The position numbers and the translations under genes are program-made. Below the pieces are notes generated by a model. It had not been told where the DNA came from. It did not search any database and saw only the letters and a list, made by a program, of their open reading frames with translations. A stretch of 64,000 nucleotides of DNA, from positions 1-64,000 of the forward strand of contig CAYSXY010000003.1 in assembly GCA_964435165.1 (NCBI GenBank), read 5' to 3'. Source of the stretch: CAYSXY01 sp964435165. Its GTDB lineage: Bacteria > Pseudomonadota > Alphaproteobacteria > Rickettsiales > RI-342. Position 1 is the first letter of the stretch. Every line of letters begins with the position of its first letter. Positions 25,701 to 35,378 of the stretch are shown one piece after another.

Positions 25701-26789
25701 ATGCCGCGGCTTTTCACCATGTTGCTGACCATTGGTGTTGTTATGGGTGTCGCAGGTGTTGCGCATGCGCTGACGATTCATGATATTGAGGTCAAGGCGG
25801 AAGATCGCAATCCCGTAGCGGCGCGGGCGAAGGCTGTCGGCGATGCACAGCGCCAGGCATTGGTCACGCTTGGCCAGCGCTTGGGGCGGTCGCCGGAGGT
25901 GTTGACCGAGATGCCTCAGGAGTCGATTGAGCGCATGGTGACGGGCTATGAGGTAGTGAAAGAGGCGATTTTACCGGATGGGTATGCCGCTACATTGAAT
26001 ATTTCCTTTTCCTACCCGATGTTGCGCGAGCTGTTCCCGGATTTGCCGGAAAATGAAGCGCAGCACCGGGTGATGCGACCAGAGCCACCCTTGCTGGTGG
26101 TGCCGATTTTGCAGATGGATGGGCGGCAGGTGGTGTGGGAAGAGCCAAACCCCTGGCGCAGCGCCTGGGAAGCGGCGAAGCGCGATCATACACTGACGAC
26201 ACGAGAGATTGTATTGCCGCTGGGTGATCTGACCGATATGGCCGCGCTCAACCCACAGGCGGCTATGTCCCGTGATGCACAAGCTTATGCAACGCTGGCC
26301 TCACGTTATGGAATTGACACCGCGACCGTGGTTGAGATGGAGGTTGCGTCGCATATGGATGGTATTCAGGCGGTTGGAACGATCTATCAGCTTTCAAAAG
26401 GAAGTACAGTTACACCACCGCAACAATTTCAGGTGGCTGGCGATGCAGCGAATCCTGAATTATTTGCCGATGCTGTGCGCCGTGTGATGTTGCAATTAGA
26501 AGGACGCGGCTCAGGTGCACTGACCCAGGCAAAACCGAGCGCTGATAAACTCAAAACACTGATTCCTCTGGAGAATATCAATCAGTGGATCCGCATAAGA
26601 CGCAGTCTGCAAAGCGTTTCCGAAGTGAAGGATATTCAGTTGATTGCCATTACGCCCTCCCAGGCCGATGTGTTCATTCGCTATGAGGGCAGCCTTTCTC
26701 GTCTGGAAGCCGTGCTTAAAACCCGTGGCATGCGCATGACGCCCTATAGCGGTTACTGGGTGCTGAATAGCACAGGTGCAGGCAGTTAG
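25701..26789 (+). CDS. DUF2066 family protein, exported
   Basis: The predicted periplasmic or envelope protein has about 362 aa from the ATG at 25701. This start gives a clean signal peptide (MPRLFTMLLTIGVVMGVAGVAHA); upstream in-frame starts (GTG 25653, ATG 25674) would bury it. The DUF2066 body begins AEDRNPVAARAKAVGDAQRQALVTL and includes YEVVKEAILPDGYAATLNISF. The function of the family is unknown. In many alphaproteobacteria it lies between purM and hdaA, as here, which supports the assignment. Confidence 0.82.
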   Translation: MPRLFTMLLTIGVVMGVAGVAHALTIHDIEVKAEDRNPVAARAKAVGDAQRQALVTLGQRLGRSPEVLTEMPQESIERMVTGYEVVKEAILPDGYAATLNISFSYPMLRELFPDLPENEAQHRVMRPEPPLLVVPILQMDGRQVVWEEPNPWRSAWEAAKRDHTLTTREIVLPLGDLTDMAALNPQAAMSRDAQAYATLASRYGIDTATVVEMEVASHMDGIQAVGTIYQLSKGSTVTPPQQFQVAGDAANPELFADAVRRVMLQLEGRGSGALTQAKPSADKLKTLIPLENINQWIRIRRSLQSVSEVKDIQLIAITPSQADVFIRYEGSLSRLEAVLKTRGMRMTPYSGYWVLNSTGAGS

Positions 26790-26812
26790 GCCGTCTCTTC
26801 ATCTCATACGGA

Positions 26813-27523
26813 ATGTCCGCCATGACCAGGCCTTATCATTGGCAGATGCCGCTACTGTTCGATACTGAAGAGGATTACACAGCTGATAATTTCATGATGA
26901 CAGAGAGCAATCAGGAAGCAGTGCAGTGGGTGCAGGGCTGGCCTGCAGCCTGGCCGGGCTATGGATTGCTGGTGACAGGGCCACCTGGATGCGGCAAGAC
27001 TCATTTGGCGCATATCTGGCGGCAATTAAGTGGCGCGACATGGCTGGATGCCGCTTCATTCCGCCAATGCCGTTATGATGATGCGATTAGTGAAGGGAAA
27101 AGCTGGGTGATGGATGACCTTGCCGGGTTTATCGTGACGCAGGAGGATGAGGAACGTCTGTTTCACTGGCTTAATCTATTGCACAAGATGGGCGGTTCGG
27201 TGCTGATGACATCGGAAGTCGCACTCGCAGCGTTGCGCGTGAAGCTGCCTGATTTGCAATCGCGTCTCGCCGCACTGCCAAGCGTCGCTATTATGTCGCC
27301 GGATGACCATACTCTACAGATGGTGCTGCTGAAGCAATTGAAAGACCGGCAATTGCAGGTTCCTGCACGCGTGGTGAGCTATGTGGTGTCGCGGATGGAA
27401 CGATCATTTTCCGCTGCATCGAGGATTGCTGAGCAGCTGGATCGACTCTCCTTATCACATCAGCAGCCGGTGACATTGGCACTGGCCAGACAGCTGGTGC
27501 AGCAAGATCATGCCTCACCTTGA
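26813..27523 (+). CDS. hdaA: HdaA/DnaA-related regulatory ATPase
   Basis: Hda/HdaA proteins stimulate ATP hydrolysis by DnaA after initiation and so prevent over-replication. This 236-aa protein has only the AAA+ core: an N-terminal QMPLLFD clamp-binding-type motif, Walker A GPPGCGKTH (about residues 56-64), a Walker B-like WVMDDLAGF and the C-terminal arginine-rich helices. It lacks the DnaA domain IV DNA-binding region. The QMPLLF sequence fits a beta-clamp-binding motif. Its 3' end overlaps the sixA-like gene on the opposite strand by 9 nt. Confidence 0.88.
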   Translation: MSAMTRPYHWQMPLLFDTEEDYTADNFMMTESNQEAVQWVQGWPAAWPGYGLLVTGPPGCGKTHLAHIWRQLSGATWLDAASFRQCRYDDAISEGKSWVMDDLAGFIVTQEDEERLFHWLNLLHKMGGSVLMTSEVALAALRVKLPDLQSRLAALPSVAIMSPDDHTLQMVLLKQLKDRQLQVPARVVSYVVSRMERSFSAASRIAEQLDRLSLSHQQPVTLALARQLVQQDHASP

Positions 27524-28054
27524 CGTGGTTGTTTTTTCGTTGAGCAAGGACGGGGTGAGATAGTGGGTCAATATGCCCTGAGCCGGGCGAATATCTGCCC
27601 AATGATCGACGCTGAATTGGATGATTGCAAGGGCGCAGGTGGGAAAGTTGGTGCGTAATTGCTCGCGCTGTCCATCATCTCCATCGCCGGTGAGATCCAT
27701 CGCGGCAATATGCATGCCCGGATTGTGGCCGACCAGCATTACGGAATGATGGTTATCATCTTGTTCCTGGAGTATATCAATTAATTCACCGGCAGGGGCG
27801 AGATAAAGGCGGCGCTCGGTCTCAAAAGACTGTGACGGGATGTTTAATTCGCGATGTATAATCTCCGCAGTCTCTATGGTGCGGGCGGCAGAAGAGGAGA
27901 TAATATGATCCGGCATCAGGCCTTGCGTGTGAAGATAATGGCCCATCCTCTCCGCTGCTGCTTGCCCACGTGGATTTAACTGGCGGCCATGGTCGTCCGG
28001 GGCGTTATCTTCTGGCTCGGCTTTGGCATGGCGGAGAATATAGACAGTTTTCAT
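27515..28054 (-). CDS. histidine phosphatase family protein, SixA-like
   Basis: The 179-aa protein starts with VYILRHAKAEP, the RHG-type phosphatase motif in its SixA-like form RHA. It continues with LNPRGQAAAERMG and ISSSAARTIETAE, and has the second catalytic His in SVMLVGHNPGM. SixA dephosphorylates phosphohistidine proteins such as ArcB or NPr; here the target is unknown. The gene is divergent from ppk with 111 nt between starts. Confidence 0.9.
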   Translation of the reverse strand: MKTVYILRHAKAEPEDNAPDDHGRQLNPRGQAAAERMGHYLHTQGLMPDHIISSSAARTIETAEIIHRELNIPSQSFETERRLYLAPAGELIDILQEQDDNHHSVMLVGHNPGMHIAAMDLTGDGDDGQREQLRTNFPTCALAIIQFSVDHWADIRPAQGILTHYLTPSLLNEKTTTSR

Positions 28055-28165
28055 GCGAAGGCTTACCTTAGGCTCTGTTAACGACCGGTATGTTACATTT
28101 CAATGTGCATTAGTCGGTCAGTCTCAGTATTCAACACCAACCACATCACGCATATCAGGAACGTT

Positions 28166-30352
28166 ATGGCACAAGAGTCGGCATCAGAACAGGCAATTTT
28201 GGCAGTGAGCGAGGCACATTTTGGCCATAGCGACAAACGCTTCATCAATCGGGAATTGTCATGGCTGGCGTTTAATAATCGCGTGTTGGAAGAAGCGCAC
28301 AATGTACGTCACCCATTGCTGGAGCGTGTCAATTTCCTGTCGATCTCTGCCAGTAATCTCGATGAATTCTACATGGTGCGGGTGGCCGGGCTGAAAGATC
28401 TGGTGCTTCGTGGTGAACCGGTGATGAGTCAGGATGGGTTGACGGCCCAGGAACAGTTGCAGGAAATCCATGACATGGCCGGCACCTTGTTGCAGGAGCA
28501 GCAAGCCTGTTGGGCAGAATTACGTCAATTATTGGCGGCAGAATCGATTCATGTGCTGGAAGCGTCTGATTTGACGGCGGAAGAAAAGCAGTGGCTGGAG
28601 ACCTATTTTGTGGATCATGTTTTCCCGGTGTTAACGCCCATTGCGATTGACCCGGCGCATCCGTTTCCGTTTTTACCGAATCGTAGTCTATCCTCTATTT
28701 ATGAATTACGAGATCGGGAGCGTAATAAACGGCAAACGGCGATTATTCCCTTTCCACAAATGCTGGAACGCTTTACGCGGTTGCCGGGCAAAGCAGAGCG
28801 CTGGGTGCGTACCGAAACCATGGTGCAGCTGTTTCTGGACACCCTTTTTCCCGGCTATGAGATTATCGCCAGCGGGATGTTTCGCATTTTGCGAGATAGT
28901 GATCTGGATATTGCCGAGGATGCCGAAGATTTAATGCGCGGTTTTGAAGAAGCGGTCCGCGAGCGTAAGCGAGGATCGGTGATTCGCATGAAGGTAGACA
29001 GTACTATGCCTCGTCATCTGCTGCGCTATGTGCAGGAGCATTTTCAGGTGCCGGATATCGATGTGGTGACAGTCAATGGCATGCTGGGGCTGGCCAGCCT
29101 GGCGGAACTGGTGGCAATTGACCGGCCGGATTTGAAATTTGTTCCTTATACGCCGCGTTTTCCAGAGCGCATCAATGATTTTAATGGTGATTGCTTTGCG
29201 GCGATTCATGCCAAGGATATCATCGTTCACCACCCTTATGAGAGTTTTGATGTGGTGGTGCGTTTTTTGCAACAGGCAGCACGCGACCCAGATGTCGTGG
29301 CGATTAAACAGACGCTGTACCGTACCAGTAAAGACTCGCCTATTGTCAGGGCATTGATAGAGGCGGCGGATAGCGGCAAATCTGTGACGGCGGTGGTGGA
29401 ACTGCGGGCACGTTTCGATGAGGAAGCGAATATAAAATGGGCGCGCGATCTGGAGCGAGTCGGGGTGCACGTGGTCTATGGCGTGGTGCATTTGAAGACG
29501 CACGCTAAGATGTCGCTGGTGACCAAGCGTATTGGCGACCACATGCAATCTTTTGTCCATTTCGGCACCGGAAATTATCATCCGATTACGGCGCGTATCT
29601 ACACCGACCTATCTTTTTTCACCTGCGATACCTCGCTATGCCATGATGCAGCGGCAACCTTCAATTATTTAACGGGCTATGCCGCGCCGAGAGCATTCAA
29701 TATACTTATTCCATCGCCGATGGCATTGCGTTCCAGTCTGCTGGCAATGATTGACGAGGAAATTGCCCATGTACGTGAGGGGCGTCCCGGTCAGATTTGG
29801 GCAAAGATGAATGCATTGGTTGACCCGGAGATTATTGATGCGCTCTACCGTGCGTCGTGTGAGGGGGTGGACATTGACCTGATCATCCGTGGTATTTGCT
29901 GTTTGCGGCCAGGTATCGAAGGTCTGTCTGAACGTATTACCGTGCGCTCGATCATTGGCCGTTATCTTGAGCATTCACGGATCGTCTGCTTTGGCGCCGG
30001 GCATGGATTACCATCGCCGGAGGCAAAAGTATTTATTTCGTCAGCGGACTGGATGCCGCGTAATCTGGACCGCCGCGTGGAGTGTATGGTGCCGATTGAA
30101 AATGCCACCGTGCATGAACAGGTGCTGGATCAGATTATGGTGGCGAACCTGCGTGATGATTTGCAAAGTTGGGAATTGCAGCCTGATGGCGTCTATGAGC
30201 GCGTGCAGCCGGAAGGTAAGCGCAAAGGCTTTTCCGCCCATGATTATTTTATGCATAATCCCAGCTTGTCAGGGCGCGGTAAGGCGTTATATGAGGGGCG
30301 GCTTTCGCCGCCAAGCCTGGTCAAGCGAAGGGGTAAGAAAAAAGGTAAGTAG
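28166..30352 (+). CDS. ppk: polyphosphate kinase 1
   Basis: PPK1 makes long-chain polyphosphate from ATP. From the ATG at 28166 (after AGGA) the protein has 728 aa, typical for PPK1. It contains FINRELSWLAFNNRVLEEA, LPNRSLSS, the catalytic-domain VVAIKQTLYRTSKDSPIV, VHLKTHAKMSLV and HFGTGNYHPITARIYTD, and ends in a lysine/arginine-rich tail. The longer frame from 28103 is unlikely because the family N terminus fits the 28166 start. It forms an operon with ppx after 8 nt, so synthesis and breakdown of polyphosphate are coexpressed. Confidence 0.97.
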   Translation: MAQESASEQAILAVSEAHFGHSDKRFINRELSWLAFNNRVLEEAHNVRHPLLERVNFLSISASNLDEFYMVRVAGLKDLVLRGEPVMSQDGLTAQEQLQEIHDMAGTLLQEQQACWAELRQLLAAESIHVLEASDLTAEEKQWLETYFVDHVFPVLTPIAIDPAHPFPFLPNRSLSSIYELRDRERNKRQTAIIPFPQMLERFTRLPGKAERWVRTETMVQLFLDTLFPGYEIIASGMFRILRDSDLDIAEDAEDLMRGFEEAVRERKRGSVIRMKVDSTMPRHLLRYVQEHFQVPDIDVVTVNGMLGLASLAELVAIDRPDLKFVPYTPRFPERINDFNGDCFAAIHAKDIIVHHPYESFDVVVRFLQQAARDPDVVAIKQTLYRTSKDSPIVRALIEAADSGKSVTAVVELRARFDEEANIKWARDLERVGVHVVYGVVHLKTHAKMSLVTKRIGDHMQSFVHFGTGNYHPITARIYTDLSFFTCDTSLCHDAAATFNYLTGYAAPRAFNILIPSPMALRSSLLAMIDEEIAHVREGRPGQIWAKMNALVDPEIIDALYRASCEGVDIDLIIRGICCLRPGIEGLSERITVRSIIGRYLEHSRIVCFGAGHGLPSPEAKVFISSADWMPRNLDRRVECMVPIENATVHEQVLDQIMVANLRDDLQSWELQPDGVYERVQPEGKRKGFSAHDYFMHNPSLSGRGKALYEGRLSPPSLVKRRGKKKGK

Positions 30353-30360
30353 ATTGCAGC

Positions 30361-31827
30361 ATGATGTCGAATCACAAGATTGCCATCATTGATATTGGTT
30401 CCAATTCGGTGCGTTTGGTTGTCTATCAACGGCTGATGCGCGCGCCATTGATTGTGCATAATGAAAAGCTGCAATGTGGGCTGGGAGCTAGTTTACAACA
30501 AACCGGCCGGTTGGATGCGCTGGGTATGACTAATGCCCATGCGGCGCTGGGGCGGTTTCGCCTGTTACTGGATGGCTATGGCATCTCCGAGCCGATTCTG
30601 GTGGCGACGGCAGCGGTGCGCGAAGCTGAGGATGGTGATGATTTTTTACGCGAGGTGCGGCAGCAATATGGCTACCGTGTGCGGTTGCTCTCCGGTGAGG
30701 AGGAGGCCATACTTGCTGCTAAAGGTACTATTGCCTCTGTTGATAAAGTGCATGGGGTGGTGTGCGACCTTGGCGGGGGAAGTCTTGAGTTGGTTGAAGT
30801 GGCCCGCAGCCGCGATGTTGGACAGGCATTGAGTCTGCCAATCGGGGTGTTGCAACTGCAACATGGCACGGGCGCGTCAGGTGGTTACAAAACTATCAAA
30901 AAAACGGTGAAGCAGGCTCTGGAACCTCACCGAACGGTTCTTGATGCCATGAAAGATGAAACACTTTATGCGGTGGGCGGGAGTTTTCGTACTCTGGCGA
31001 AGCTACATATGGCACAGCGCAAATATCCGGTGCGGATGTTGCACCATTACCGCGCCAATGCGGAGGAATTAGCCGATTTCGCGGGCAAAATTGCCAGAAT
31101 GGATGCCGATTCCGTCTTATTACTGCCGGGAGCCTCACGTCGCCGCGCGGCCAGTATTCCCTATGCGGCAAATGTGCTTAAACGCTTGATCAAATGGGGT
31201 GCGCCGAAGCATGTGGTGTTCTCATCTTACGGTATTCGTGAAGGCCTGTTGTTGGAGGCGCTGTCTGCCGATGAGTTGGCGAAAGATCCTCTGCTGGAAG
31301 GGGCGCGAGAGCTAGCAGTGCATGAAGGAGCCGACCCTGACTATGCCGCACTGGTCTATGCATGGATGGAGCCGTTATTTGAGGATGAGTCTGTGCGCCT
31401 GCAGAGACTGCGTCGGGCAGCGTGCCAGTTACTGTCGATTCCGCGCTATGAAATTTCTCCATTTCAGGCGGATGCCGAATTTTTTCATATGCTCAAGGCA
31501 CCGTTGGTAGGGTTGACACATCATGCTCGTTTTTTGCTGGCGTTGATGGCCTATCACCGCTTTCAATTTCTGGCTGAGATCCCACTCAAACGGTGGGAGC
31601 AGATGCATATCAGTCACGAAGAACTAACCCATGCCAGGCTGGTGGGCACGGCCTTTGATTTGGCCTGGTCGCTCTCCGGCGGTATCCCTTCTTTACTGGC
31701 ACAAACGAAGCTGGACTATGATGAGGGTGTGGTGCTGCTGGAAAGTGATGAGCAAGGCATGCTTGCCAGCGAATCCGGCAAAAAGCGGATGGAGCGGTTG
31801 AATCGTGCGATGCAGATGATGGTATAG
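30361..31827 (+). CDS. ppx: Ppx/GppA exopolyphosphatase
   Basis: The 488-aa enzyme hydrolyses polyphosphate or pppGpp. The ASKHA-fold motifs are intact: AIIDIGSNSVRLVVY (phosphate 1), REAEDGDDFL, VCDLGGGSLELVEV (phosphate 2) and LYAVGGSFRTLAKL. The C-terminal HD-like helical domain (about residues 310-488) is longer than in the shortest members and comparable with E. coli-type enzymes. It lies 8 nt after ppk. A GAGGCC-TTC-GGCCTC hairpin follows directly after the stop. Confidence 0.95.
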   Translation: MMSNHKIAIIDIGSNSVRLVVYQRLMRAPLIVHNEKLQCGLGASLQQTGRLDALGMTNAHAALGRFRLLLDGYGISEPILVATAAVREAEDGDDFLREVRQQYGYRVRLLSGEEEAILAAKGTIASVDKVHGVVCDLGGGSLELVEVARSRDVGQALSLPIGVLQLQHGTGASGGYKTIKKTVKQALEPHRTVLDAMKDETLYAVGGSFRTLAKLHMAQRKYPVRMLHHYRANAEELADFAGKIARMDADSVLLLPGASRRRAASIPYAANVLKRLIKWGAPKHVVFSSYGIREGLLLEALSADELAKDPLLEGARELAVHEGADPDYAALVYAWMEPLFEDESVRLQRLRRAACQLLSIPRYEISPFQADAEFFHMLKAPLVGLTHHARFLLALMAYHRFQFLAEIPLKRWEQMHISHEELTHARLVGTAFDLAWSLSGGIPSLLAQTKLDYDEGVVLLESDEQGMLASESGKKRMERLNRAMQMMV

Positions 31828-31842
31828 GAGGCCTTCGGCCTC
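31828..31842 (+). terminator. hairpin after ppx, weak terminator candidate
   Basis: GAGGCC-TTC-GGCCTC begins immediately after the ppx TAG codon. The 6-bp GC-rich stem is followed by TATGCTTGTTT, a poor T-tract, so termination is plausible but not certain. Confidence 0.4.
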
Positions 31843-31859
31843 TATGCTTGTTTACTATA

Positions 31860-31997
31860 GCTTTTCCCACTAATTTCTGTACAGAAATTAGTGGGGAGTT
31901 CAGACGCCACTGAGGCTTGCGTGCCAACTATGGCGCGGGCAGCAGTCGCGGCCTCATAGCCATTCAGATTGTATGAAAATTAATGTGAATGGCTATA
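31860..31997. repeat. 138-bp intergenic repeat, copy A
   Basis: This is identical to 35228-35365 except for four substitutions. It contains a perfect 30-bp palindrome (31866-31895; half-site CCCACTAATTTCTGT) and, near the right end, an 11-bp inverted repeat ATAGCCATTCA/TGAATGGCTAT (31956-31966 and 31986-31996). A GCCA-ACTA-TGGC arm lies in between. It encodes no protein of note and lies between the convergent ppx and rnd genes. Confidence 0.92.
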
Positions 31998-32005
31998 ATT
32001 CACCA

Positions 32006-33160
32006 TCAGACAAACTTCACCGCTTGTGAGTCCAAATCAAAGGTGAGGCTTAATTTACCTTCAAAGAGAGATTCCGCATATTGGCCGAACAGATCATAGC
32101 GCCAGCCTTGCATACAGGGCATAGAGCGATCCCGGCGCAGTGCGAGTTGTTCCATATCTTTCGCGGAGGCCAGCAGGCGCGGGGCAATGCCGCCCTGACG
32201 GGCACAATGTTTGAGTAGTAATTTCAGCATATCGGCCAGCCCTTCCGGTGCCGGGAGCTCGTTTGGGCGTTTCGGTGGCGTTGGCAGGGCATCGTCCGGC
32301 AGTGCTTTCACCTCTTCAATAATGCGAAAGACCTCCTCTTGCTGCGGTGCTTTGAGTGGTTTTTTGAGGAAGCGAATGCGTTTCAGTGCTTTCTCGGTTG
32401 TCGGGCGGGTGGCGGCCATTTCGGCCAATGCTTCATCTTTGATCACCCATTGTCGCGGCAGATTTTTTGTCTCTGCTTCACGTTCCCGCCAGGCGGCGAG
32501 CCTTTGCAGGCAGGCGATGGAGCGGCCATCGCGGATTTTCATGCGAATGCGTTGCCAGGACTGTTCCGGATCGTTGGTGTATGTCTCAGGAGAGGTGATA
32601 TTCTTACCTTCTTCCCACAGCCAATTCAGGCGGCCCTTCGCCTCCAGACGCTCGGTAAGTTTGTCATGAAGTGCAGAGAGATAGCGCACATCATCCAGCG
32701 CATAGGCGATCTGGTTATCGGTCAGGGGGCGGTGTGACCAGTCCGTAAATTGCGAGGCCTTATTGATAGGTTGCTTGACCAGCTTTTGCACCAGTTTTTC
32801 GTAGGAGAGCTGATCTCCCAGTCCGCAAAAAGCGGCCGCCAGCTGGGTATCAAAAATGCGTGTCGGCAGCTTTCCGGAAAGATAAAGCAGTAATTCCATG
32901 TCTTGCCCGGCCGCGTGAAGAATCAGCAGACGTGCATCATCCAGCAGCCATGTCCAGAGCGGCGTGAGGTCCAGTTCCGGTGCCATCGTGTCGATGGCAA
33001 CCACAGCATCGTCGGCCGCCAGTTGTACCAGACAAAGGGTTGGATAATAGGTGCGTTCACGAATGAATTCGGTATCGAAACCTATATGAGAGGCTTCCGA
33101 ATGGGTGTCCAGCCATGCCTCCAGGGCTTCTTGTGTGGTGATGAAATGCTGATCCGTCAC
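32006..33160 (-). CDS. rnd: ribonuclease D
   Basis: This 3'-5' exoribonuclease matures tRNA 3' ends. The 384-aa protein has the DEDD exonuclease set: IGFDTEFIRERTYYP (Asp/Glu), LILHAAGQDMELL (Asp), and YALDDVRYLSAL with the conserved Tyr-x3-Asp. Two HRDC-like regions follow (about residues 210-290 and 300-384). The start is GTG, with AAGGAAG three bases upstream; the nearby ATG runs into a stop. It is divergent from aspS across 172 nt. Confidence 0.96.
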   Translation of the reverse strand: MTDQHFITTQEALEAWLDTHSEASHIGFDTEFIRERTYYPTLCLVQLAADDAVVAIDTMAPELDLTPLWTWLLDDARLLILHAAGQDMELLLYLSGKLPTRIFDTQLAAAFCGLGDQLSYEKLVQKLVKQPINKASQFTDWSHRPLTDNQIAYALDDVRYLSALHDKLTERLEAKGRLNWLWEEGKNITSPETYTNDPEQSWQRIRMKIRDGRSIACLQRLAAWREREAETKNLPRQWVIKDEALAEMAATRPTTEKALKRIRFLKKPLKAPQQEEVFRIIEEVKALPDDALPTPPKRPNELPAPEGLADMLKLLLKHCARQGGIAPRLLASAKDMEQLALRRDRSMPCMQGWRYDLFGQYAESLFEGKLSLTFDLDSQAVKFV

Positions 33161-33332
33161 ATGCTTCCTTGTTTTTCATGAGTATATGGTCGATTTGACC
33201 GTTGGAAAATCAATGGAAATGGGTTATACCGCACGCCTTGCAGAATTTCCATGATGCTTTTTTATTGAGCACATGGTCATGAGCGTTCTTGAGAAACGCG
33301 TGAATGAAAAATAATAGATTAGGACACTTATC

Positions 33333-35162
33333 ATGCATGCATACCGCACCCACCATTGCGCCGCTCTGCGCAAAACTGATGTTGCTTCGACTGTCAAATT
33401 ATCAGGATGGATTCACCGCAAGCGTGATCACGGTCACTTGCTGTTTATCGATTTGCGCGATCATTATGGCATCACCCAGTTGGTAACCGAGCAGGGCAGC
33501 GATTTTTTTGATGCGGCCACGCATGCGCGCCTCGAGAGTGTGGTGACGATTGAGGGTGAGGTTGTTGCGCGTGATGCGGAAACGGTCAATCCTGATTTGC
33601 CGACCGGTGAGGTGGAAGTGCGCATCACGGCGTTTCATATCGAATCCGAGGCAGAGATGCTGCCGATTCAGGTCAATAGTGATCGAGAATTCCCGGAAGA
33701 GACGCGTCTGACCTACCGTTTTCTTGATTTGCGTCGTGAACATGTGCATGCGAATATTGTCCTTCGCTCGCAGGTCATTTCCACATTGCGCCGGTTGATG
33801 ACCGAGCAGGACTTTATGGAGATTCAAACGCCGATTTTGACCGCCAGTTCACCGGAAGGGGCACGCGACTTTCTGGTGCCAAGCCGTCAGCACCCGGGCA
33901 AATTCTATGCCCTGCCGCAGGCGCCGCAGCAATTCAAGCAGTTGCTGATGGTGTCCGGTTTTGACAAATATTTTCAGATTGCTCCCTGTTTTCGTGATGA
34001 AGATGCGCGGGCTGATCGCTCGCCGGGCGAATTTTATCAACTCGATATGGAAATGGCCTTTGCCACGCAGGATGATGTGTTTGCGGCTATTGAGCCGGTG
34101 ATGCAGGCGGTGTTCAGTGAATTTTCTGATAAACAAGTGACGGAAGCGCCATTTCCGCGCATTCCTTATCACCAAGCCATGCTCACATATGGCTCGGATA
34201 AGCCGGATTTGCGCAACCCGATTGAAATTGTCGATGTGACCGAGGTGTTCAAAGGCTCAGACTTTAGTATCTTTGCCAAGAATATCGATAAAGGCATGGT
34301 GGTGCGGGCGATTCCTGCCAAAGGCACTGGCGGGCAGCCACGTAGTTTCTTCGATAAAATGAATAGCTGGGCCCAGGATGAAGGGGCGCCGGGGTTGGGT
34401 TATATCGTGCTGAATGATGATGGTTCCGGTAAGGGGCCGATTGCTAAATTCCTTGATGATGCGCGTTTGAGCAAATTGAAAGAGTTGGCAGATATTGATG
34501 GCGGAGATGGTGTGTTCTTTGCCTGTGATTATGCCGCTGGCGCCGCGAATCTGGCAGGCAAGGCGCGCGAGCGTGTGTGCGATGAATTAGGCCTGCGTGA
34601 AGAGGGCGTGTTCAAATTTTGCTGGATTGTCGATTTTCCGTATTACGAAGAAGAGGAAGAGACGGGCAAAATTGAGTTTTCGCACAATCCATTCTCCATG
34701 CCGCAAGGAGGTATGGAAGCATTGGAGACGAAAGACCCGCTTGATATTCTCGCCTACCAATATGACATTGTGTGTAACGGCATTGAGCTTTCCAGCGGCG
34801 CGGTGCGGAACCACCGTCCGGATATTATGCTCAAAGCGTTTGAGATTGCTGGCTATGGTGCAGAAGAAGTGGAAGCCCAGTTTGGTGGTATGTTACGGGC
34901 GTTTCGTTTTGGTGCACCACCCCATGCGGGGATTGCGCCGGGTGTCGACCGTATGGTGATGTTACTGGCCGATGAGCCGAATATTCGCGAAGTGATCGCC
35001 TTCCCCATGAATCAGAAGGCGGAAGATTTGTTGATGAATGCTCCGGCGGAGGCAGATGAAAAGCATTTGCGCGAACTGCACATCATGCTCAGCCACAAGG
35101 CTAAGCAATTGCTGGCAGAAGAAAAAGAAAGCGGCGGCGACGGGCAGGCTGAGGCGGCGTGA
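33333..35162 (+). CDS. aspS: aspartyl-tRNA synthetase
   Basis: The class II synthetase has 609 aa, the bacterial size with a GAD insertion. The N-terminal OB-fold anticodon-binding domain reads VKLSGWIHRKRDHGHLLFIDLRD. Motif 2 is IAPCFRDEDARADRSPGEFYQLDMEM, and motif 3 is the GVDRMVMLLADEPNIREVIAFP segment. The C-terminal tail is acidic. The arrangement next to rnd is seen in many alphaproteobacteria. Whether it is discriminating or also charges tRNA-Asn cannot be decided here. Confidence 0.98.
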   Translation: MHAYRTHHCAALRKTDVASTVKLSGWIHRKRDHGHLLFIDLRDHYGITQLVTEQGSDFFDAATHARLESVVTIEGEVVARDAETVNPDLPTGEVEVRITAFHIESEAEMLPIQVNSDREFPEETRLTYRFLDLRREHVHANIVLRSQVISTLRRLMTEQDFMEIQTPILTASSPEGARDFLVPSRQHPGKFYALPQAPQQFKQLLMVSGFDKYFQIAPCFRDEDARADRSPGEFYQLDMEMAFATQDDVFAAIEPVMQAVFSEFSDKQVTEAPFPRIPYHQAMLTYGSDKPDLRNPIEIVDVTEVFKGSDFSIFAKNIDKGMVVRAIPAKGTGGQPRSFFDKMNSWAQDEGAPGLGYIVLNDDGSGKGPIAKFLDDARLSKLKELADIDGGDGVFFACDYAAGAANLAGKARERVCDELGLREEGVFKFCWIVDFPYYEEEEETGKIEFSHNPFSMPQGGMEALETKDPLDILAYQYDIVCNGIELSSGAVRNHRPDIMLKAFEIAGYGAEEVEAQFGGMLRAFRFGAPPHAGIAPGVDRMVMLLADEPNIREVIAFPMNQKAEDLLMNAPAEADEKHLRELHIMLSHKAKQLLAEEKESGGDGQAEAA

Positions 35163-35227
35163 CTGTAGTAGCCACTTATGTTTCACGACGCACTGCCTTT
35201 AGTTGTTGGTAATAGCCACTATATAGG

Positions 35228-35365
35228 GCTTTTCCCACTAATTTCTGTACAGAAATTAGTGGGGCGTTCAGACGCCACTAAGGCTTACGCGCCAACTATG
35301 GCGCGGGCAGCAGTCGCGGCCTCATAGCCATTCAGATTGTATGAAAATTAATGTGAATGGCTATA
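35228..35365. repeat. 138-bp intergenic repeat, copy B
   Basis: This copy is in the same orientation as copy A at 31860-31997. The 30-bp palindrome is at 35234-35263, unchanged, and the 11-bp arm ATAGCCATTCA starts at 35324. It lies between the aspS stop and the 3' end of a gene I do not recognise. Together the copies frame rnd and aspS as 3.2-kb direct repeats. Confidence 0.92.
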
Positions 35366-35378
35366 GTAAGAGTTTGGT

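Noticed and set aside
28070..28090. GGCTCTGTTAAC near ppk as another end of the exoD-side MITE
   Set aside because: Only a short, imperfect match to GGTTCTGTTGAG with no partner end nearby.
31866..31895. 30-bp palindrome read as a Rho-independent terminator
   Set aside because: It has no unpaired loop and no T-tract on either downstream side (GAGTTC on the plus strand, AAAAG on the minus strand), so it is treated as part of a repeat.
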